A stretch of DNA of 64,000 nt, from positions 9,802,878 through 9,866,877 of the forward strand of contig NC_049984.1 of assembly GCF_000003815.2 (NCBI RefSeq). Direction: 5' to 3'. The notes under the pieces are model-generated. The model had not been told where the DNA came from. It was given only the letters and a program-made list of their open reading frames with translations, and searched no databases. This document shows, piece by piece, positions 59,001 to 64,000 of this stretch. Within the stretch, counting starts at the first letter, position 1. Every line of letters begins with the position of its first letter. The position numbers and the translations under genes were made by a program. The stretch comes from Branchiostoma floridae. Lineage: Eukaryota; Chordata; Leptocardii; Amphioxiformes; Branchiostomatidae.

Positions 59001-61767
59001 CCGGCCCCAGCGGCAGCAATAGTGTTGATCTCTGTCTGCTTGAGCTGGGGCTGTCTGCAGGCAGTTAGCCCATTTGTCCTGATGACAGTGTTGTTGGTGG
59101 TGTCTAACAGGTAGTCTGATCTGTGCAGTCCGAGGCAGATTGGCTGGGTACACAAAATAATTATTTGATTTTCCATGTCAAGACATTTTTGATGCACTGC
59201 ACCAAGGAGCTTGACTGCACCACAGGAAAGGCTTAGAGAACAGGGTAATGTCAGACATTTGTGACATATTTTCATCACAGTGTCTCTCCATGCATAAACA
59301 TTGACCCACTTTTCCACGCCTTTTAGGTACTTGTATTACCAAGGACGTTTTTGCCATACTGTTTTTTTAATGAAATAAACAAATATAGTACTAGTACTTT
59401 GGCGATGGTGATGCCATTATAAAGATAGGTTGACACAAAGGAAAGCTCTTAGTCAGTAAGCATGCAGCATCAGTGTATACTATCATTGTAACAGGTGGCC
59501 TGTCCAAAATACACCAACAAATTTTGCCTTGTCATCTTTTGAAAGAATCAGACCCAAAACTTCAACTTGATCTTAATCTTTATAGTCAGAATCAAAAGTT
59601 TATATTGTAACAGCCTGTAATGTACAAATTGTAAGGCAAACATGTATGTTGTGTAGATGATAAGTCCCAACCTGAGCCACACCTTCCTCCTGGACCTGTT
59701 CATATATGTGGAACAGAGCAGCTGTGAAGTGGTCCACCTTTACAACACTGTGAAAATGAAAAATACAAACTTACTTCAAAAAGGCTCACTTGGCAACTTA
59801 CTTTGTCATAAGTCCAGTTTCTTCAAACAACATAGATATTTATTTACTACAAAGTACACAAGAAATATGGCTCATATCATACTCTTCTGTGTTGGTAGTA
59901 ATCATAGTACATGTATAATGATTGACATTCTTCCACAAGGTATACCTCACCTCACCAGTCCGAGGTATTCACTGATAAATTTTTGACAACCACTGTTGCC
60001 TTCTTCAGGTTTGATACTGATGACCAATCACTTCCAAATGTAAAACTGTCTTGCCTTCTGAAGTTATTGGTCATTAGTATTGATCCTGAGGAAGGCGACA
60101 GTGGTCATTATCATTGAAAATTTGATCTGTGTGTAATACCTTTAAGTTGGAAGAAAGTTAAGCATTGTACTAACTTAAAGTTAGAAATCCCAGCAAATCA
60201 GTTGAAGAGGTTATAGTCTGTTCTGTCTGAACCTCACCTGCTGAGACATCTGGTGAGAAATGCCCTGTCATGGCTGACCCTGTGCACCAGTAGGTTGAAG
60301 TCCTGCTGCACTGCTCGAGCTTGGTCAAACAGGGCTCTGAAATACAATCATTGTGGGGTCACCCAATAGCAGTTAATTACACAACCAACTTGATATGATA
60401 TTGGGTGAGGTATGTTAATTCTGGGGGGTACGTTCTTAGATTTTGAAGATTTGTCCTGAGGGATATATTTATTTTGGACATAAGAGCATTTGTCAAGGGG
60501 TTGGTTAGTTGGGGCAGGAGTATGATTCTCAAGCAGTTTAAGGCCTGTGACACCTGCGGATTGCCCAGTCGAGCAGTTATATGGCCGTAACCTTTGATGT
60601 AATGCATCTGTTTTCAACAAAATTTGGCCAGTTGACGTAACTGACGCATATTCAAAATATGATTGACAAGGAAATTACGGATCATGAATATTTTGGGTAA
60701 AAAAACAATATTTTTTGGTAAAAATTGTGATGTTTTTAATGAGGATCTGTGCCCACTATGAAATTACTGTCTAACAGAGTCATGTTTTCTAGAGTAACAG
60801 ATTACATCTCTGTGATATCTACTGTGACCGGCAATCTTGCCCATATACCTCGGTAAGGCTTCATTTTGGGGCAAAAACAGAATTTTTTTGATAATCTTGA
60901 GTATTTTTTGTACAATAACCAATACAGCCCACGAAATCAACAATATATTTGCAAAAAGAGACGCTTGATTTCTGAAGGTCTAAGGATTAATGAACCTAAA
61001 TCTGTACAAAAGTTGTGATAAAACTGGTGCCCTGATGTGGGCAGGGACTGACAAAACACTACTTACCCTTCAAGAACTGCGCCCAAGTAAGACAATTGTT
61101 TCACTGTACGTAACATTAACCGATTGTAAAACATGAATATTTTATGTGTAAAACATGAATATTTTATGTTTGTATCTGTTAAATAGCGGTTGTATCAATG
61201 TGAAATTTCGCAAGCAGTTAGCCTTATAAGGCATCAGTCAACTGACATACAATCATTTTGTGTATAATAGTAATAAGAAATGTACTAGTAGTAAGTGTCA
61301 CCCATATATCGTAAGTTCCTGTTTTTGAAATGTAACATTAGATACTGACATTAGACCATTCTAAAAATGTCCCGGTCATGCGAGGTCACCTCTGGTCACA
61401 CTGTGGTTCAAATTTCATGTTCGACCTAAATTGTCACAGGCCTTGAATTGCCTGAGTTTAGGGAATTCTACACACATGTAAGACACTGGACATATCAAAG
61501 TCAGATTGTATTATTTATCTTCAGTAGCTCTCATTCCTAACTTACAAATCCACACTAGATAAACATGATGTTTAGAACTTGGCCTTGAACATACCTCGGA
61601 ACTGGGGATGGTAGAAGCGCAAATGGAGCAAAGCTGACAAGGTCAGTGTTGTCACCTGGATCATCGGTCAGATACGCCAGCCCACTTAGAACTGCGTAGT
61701 CCTTTGCTGATGCAGTCAGGCTACCCAAGGTTGATGGGTCCAATGGTAGGGGCACAACAGGCTCCAT
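53051..61767 (-). CDS. GSS: Glutathione synthetase (reading frame interrupted by one base)
   Basis: A cytosolic ATP-grasp enzyme that joins gamma-glutamylcysteine and glycine. Exons (high to low) are 61595-61767, 60238-60336, 59672-59747, 58971-59143, 56602-56644, 56316-56389, 55927-56010, 55677-55761, 55411-55480, 54961-55152, 54381-54462, 53436-53625 and 53051-53174. The start [15 protein letters not shown] precedes [15 protein letters not shown]. Landmarks are FLGLNRSDY-like [72 protein letters not shown] with GNNIYGDD (glycine-rich ATP loop), and the C-terminal [13 protein letters not shown] to SPYLV. Summed exon length is 1465 nt, one more than a multiple of three. The extra base lies in exon 8 (five A at 55680-55684 on the plus strand). 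Without it the protein would be 487 aa (human 474). All other borders are GT-AG and in phase. Confidence 0.93.
53722..54035. repeat. Interspersed repeat family R1, copy 3
   Basis: It begins ggctaggtactggtacagca and contains ggaccggtccagaaaaactg. It ends with caggttcaggtctggacctg, atcctctgg and ggattttcta. It matches 1190-1625 and 5566-5925 in order and orientation, and lies in GSS intron 11. Confidence 0.5.
55204..55330. mobile_element. Palindromic MITE, copy 2
   Basis: Ends tactgtaaatgca and tgcatttacagta are exact inverse words. The interior repeats ggtggattaatgttcgcgg and has the accgcaaatttaa block found at 530-640. It lies in GSS intron 9. Confidence 0.7.
56890..57795. repeat. Tandem array of ~162-bp units, orientation 2, in GSS intron 5/4 region
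   Basis: tgacctgaaatttggta-type words recur near 57037, 57196, 57357, 57519 and 57683 (steps about 160-164). Each has gcatttgacatatgagcaca-like and gttttggccatttttgac-like blocks. The array is preceded by hairpins ctccatgaaatgtcatggag and attgcaatcc...ggattgcaat. By sequence it is the reverse complement type of the 44300-44985 array. It lies between GSS exons 56602-56644 and 58971-59143. Confidence 0.75.
57840..58620. repeat. Diverged tandem repeats following the 162-bp array
   Basis: Two or three loose units share gggccccctagcggc, gcaggggtatttttgtcaa, aacgg...tttttggtatgtagg and atttgcataattaatgag. The same atttgcataa/attatgcaa words occur at 15950-16050 in gene B intron 2. No coding frame. 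Confidence 0.55.
59971..60127. mobile_element. Inverted pair of hammerhead-like motifs
   Basis: The left half (59971-60028) and right half (60066-60127) are inverse copies. On the plus strand: CTGAGGA (60086-60092), GGCGAC/GTCATT stem, then ATTGAAAA. On the minus strand: CTGAAGA (60002-60008 complement), GGCAAC/GTTGTC stem, then AAAAA. Both keep the CUGANGA form, but the GAAA side is decayed. It is a Penelope-type solo palindrome in GSS intron 2, between exons 59672-59747 and 60238-60336. Confidence 0.5.
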
Positions 61768-62544
61768 CCAACAACAGCTCTACACCAACACATACACCAC
61801 AGCCGGCCTCGGGCAGTGACCTTTGGGAGCGGACTAAAACGAACAAAGCTCAAGGCTAAAGAATGTCATGGGCTAATTAGACACATCAGAGGTACCATGG
61901 AAACAATGACTGGATAAACTGGAAAGACTGGATAGTGTGTACGAGTGTGACGACTTCATATCAATACAGCAGTGACAAATTATCAACCTGCTTCTCAATG
62001 TTGGCAATTTTCAATATCACTCTTATCCTTTGAGCATGCAATGCATACATTGTACACACAAAGTAACAGGTAAAGTTCAGATTGTTCCCAAAATTTATAA
62101 TTTCATTGTATGGATGACATCTGCTGGAAACCCCAAACTGATGCGAGTGTGCGAATAAAAAAAGTTTGGCCAAAATAAACAGTGCCTTCATTATGAAATG
62201 TTAGTGGTCAAAACTGCAGTGTTATGGACCAAACAACCTGCCATTACACCACAGAACCTGACCCCTAATTAGGAGACTAAACAGAGACACTGGATCTTTT
62301 GTCTCTCTTCTTAATGTACCCATGCCCTACTTAAGTTCTCAGGCCAGTTACTGGCCCCTTGCTGCCTTTCCACCTTTTACCATCAGCATAGTTCTTATCT
62401 ATCACATTATCCATCTTCCTAGTTACTTACTACATTGAACTATTCAGGCTCAGTCAGCAATGCATACATGTAGAGTCTTTGCATAAAAGCCATCTAGCCT
62501 AAAGGCTTTCTATTAAGAGATTGGAGAATTGTGTATAATACACA

Positions 62545-62625
62545 TACCTGAGAGACGAGTCTGCCCTAGTGTACGTGTGATGGCCAGAATGGACCAGTAG
62601 GGTAGACAAGTAGCAGGACTTTAAA
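62545..62625 (-). other. Possible 5' untranslated exon of GSS
   Basis: A strong donor ctctcag|gtatgtg on the minus strand at 62548, with acceptor gttcgttttag just upstream of the GSS start-containing exon (near 61834), would make a noncoding first exon. The upstream boundary is not determined. Confidence 0.3.
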
Positions 62626-62695
62626 GCATAAACAGTCATTCATAATGTAAAAAGTGAACTGAACTTGTCTTATGCATTGTCTGTAGGTTATGTAG

Positions 62696-63070
62696 GCAGG
62701 CCTCGAAATTCATTTTTGGGAAAAGGTGCAATGGTGCACCCAGCTTAAAAAATTGGGTGCACCAAAAACCAAAACATTTTTGGGTGCACCACTTAAATTT
62801 AAGTAGAATGTCAGAAAATCCTAATAATAAAACCTGGTTACCAGCTATCAAATTCTTAAACAAGTACAAAGACAGACATTTTTATTATCTTTCTAACACT
62901 TTGTAGATGTCAAGAAGAATATGATATATACAAGTATACTTTGATATCTTTACATACATAAGCCTATGAAAATATTTGGGTGCACCAGTGCACCCACAGA
63001 AAATAATTGGGTGCACAGCTCCTATTTTAGGTGCACCTGGGTGCACATGCACCCAGTATTTCGAGCCCTG
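62696..63070. mobile_element. Non-autonomous element with gggtgcacc internal repeats
   Basis: The termini caggcctcgaaatt and atttcgagccctg are near-inverse. The interior has two inward-facing clusters of tgggtgcacc/ggtgcaccca words (62725-62800 and 62975-63055), so it can fold back on itself. No transposase is present. Confidence 0.65.
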
Positions 63071-63228
63071 GTAGGTTATGAAACCTACATTTTCACACCC
63101 ACTCAATCAGATCATTATAGCAACCCTTTTACATCTACAAAATCTCACAACCTCAACCAAAGTACTAGTAACTGAAGTTTTACTGCATACAGCACTATTT
63201 GAAGTACTACAAATGTAGTATATATTAC

Positions 63229-63260
63229 CTCCTTCGGTCAATATAGACCATGGTAAAATC
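63229..63260 (-). CDS. Possible 32-nt exon of the unidentified minus-strand gene
   Basis: Between acceptor tatatttcag and donor ggag|gtaata the minus strand encodes DFTMVYIDRR. The phase (0 in, 2 out) is compatible with the upstream exon if that ends at 63443. DG(M)DFTMVY recalls the DG..DF.LVY segment of anoctamin N-termini, but the match is too short to name. Confidence 0.3.
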
Positions 63261-63442
63261 CTGAAATATAGTAATTAGTATATACAGTGTAGATGCTGAC
63301 TGCTGATACCAGCCCACAAAAATTGCATGTTGTTTCAATAACATTTTATACTTAAGTCTTAAGCTGCAATGCACAATTGTTTTCTGCCAATCCCAGATTG
63401 ACTGAGGTTACACATAGGTATTTTCAGCCCCATCTACTCTAC

Positions 63443-63794
63443 CATACCATCACATGGGCGTTCATCTTTTTCTACAACGATTGACTGCCACACTCCTCCT
63501 TTGTGTTCTGTTGGGTCGCAGAACAGAGGAAGGACATTGTCCTGGCTTTTCAGACCATCTGCTGACTGAGACAAATACTCCAGTGATGGTTCTTGCAGTC
63601 TTCTCTTTAAGGTCCTGTGACTCCTGTTTGTTTTTGAGGGTAATGTTTGATGTCCAAGTCTGTGAACATGAACAGATGACACTGTCCTGGTTACTCTGTA
63701 TGTGCTGGTATCATCAATGGTGCCTTCATCATCATCCAACAGAGTCAATTCTTCATCTTCTTCTTCCTTACTGTCTGCTGAATCTTGCTCCATG
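63443..63794 (-). CDS. Unidentified gene, acidic N-terminal exon
   Basis: After acceptor cttccctgcag an ATG at 63793 opens 117 codons. An acidic start (MEQDSADSKEEEDEELTLLD) leads into a Ser/Thr- and Arg-rich middle (KRRLQEPSLEYLSQSADGLK) and then LPLFCDPTEHKGGVWQSIVV. It probably ends at donor ggtatg|gtagag (63442) or gatg|gtatgg (63447). It looks like a real, mostly disordered N-terminus. No downstream body of this gene was found before GSS, so it may be a short gene, an alternative 5' end, or a remnant. Confidence 0.45.
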
Positions 63795-64000
63795 CTGCAG
63801 GGAAGTCAAAATGTAAATTTTAAAACTCTCCCACAATATTTTTACAACATGGGGAGCAGCTTGAGTCCCAGCTCCATGTACGTGAACAGAAAACTGATGT
63901 ATGACTTTGGCGTACTTTGTAATGTACGATCAGAAATTTTCCTCCATTGTATTGGGCCTTTGTTTGTCGAGCCATAATAAATCCACACACATACATGTAT

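Overview
The window reads as animal (metazoan) genomic DNA. It has compact multi-exon genes with GT-AG introns, and many short DNA-transposon, SINE and Penelope-type repeats. The gene content and the chordate-type exon structures suggest an invertebrate chordate, most likely a lancelet (Branchiostoma-like). That species assignment is inference. There is one assembly gap at 34500-34809.

Layout. (1) 36-3190, minus: the first six coding exons of L-fucose kinase (FCSK), running off the left edge. (2) 4541-25014, plus: a tandem array of three ST3Gal1/2-type beta-galactoside alpha-2,3-sialyltransferase genes (A 4541-8781, B 14765-18254, C 20490-25014), all with the same six-exon plan. Gene A has two alternative last exons. 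Between A and B sits a Penelope-like retroelement (11982-13757) with RT and GIY-YIG domains, 176-bp inverted terminal repeats with hammerhead-ribozyme motifs, and a 13-bp target-site duplication. (3) 25-38.5 kb: gene-poor, holding foldback and tandem repeats, three decayed copies of a coiled-coil exon, the gap and a 132/163-bp satellite. (4) 38559-51752, plus: a complete 16-exon vitamin K-dependent gamma-glutamyl carboxylase (GGCX, 751 aa). (5) 53051-61767, minus: a 13-exon glutathione synthetase (GSS), convergent with GGCX, whose frame is broken by one base in exon 8. (6) 63229-63794, minus: exons of an unidentified gene.

How the genes relate. FCSK (fucose salvage) and the ST3Gal genes (Golgi sialylation) both feed glycan capping and stand head to head. 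From memory, human FCSK and ST3GAL2 are neighbours in the same divergent arrangement, so the pair may be an ancestral chordate linkage. GGCX (ER vitamin K carboxylation) and GSS (cytosolic glutathione synthesis) are housekeeping genes with no evident link to the array.

The most notable observations are: the alternative last exon of gene A, which lacks the sialylmotif VS histidine; near-identity of exon 1-2 segments among otherwise diverged paralogues, suggesting gene conversion; a recurring set of hammerhead-ribozyme motifs in inverted-repeat elements, three of them in sense orientation inside GGCX introns; ~162-bp repeat arrays inside introns of both GGCX and GSS in opposite orientation; and the one-base frame break in GSS.
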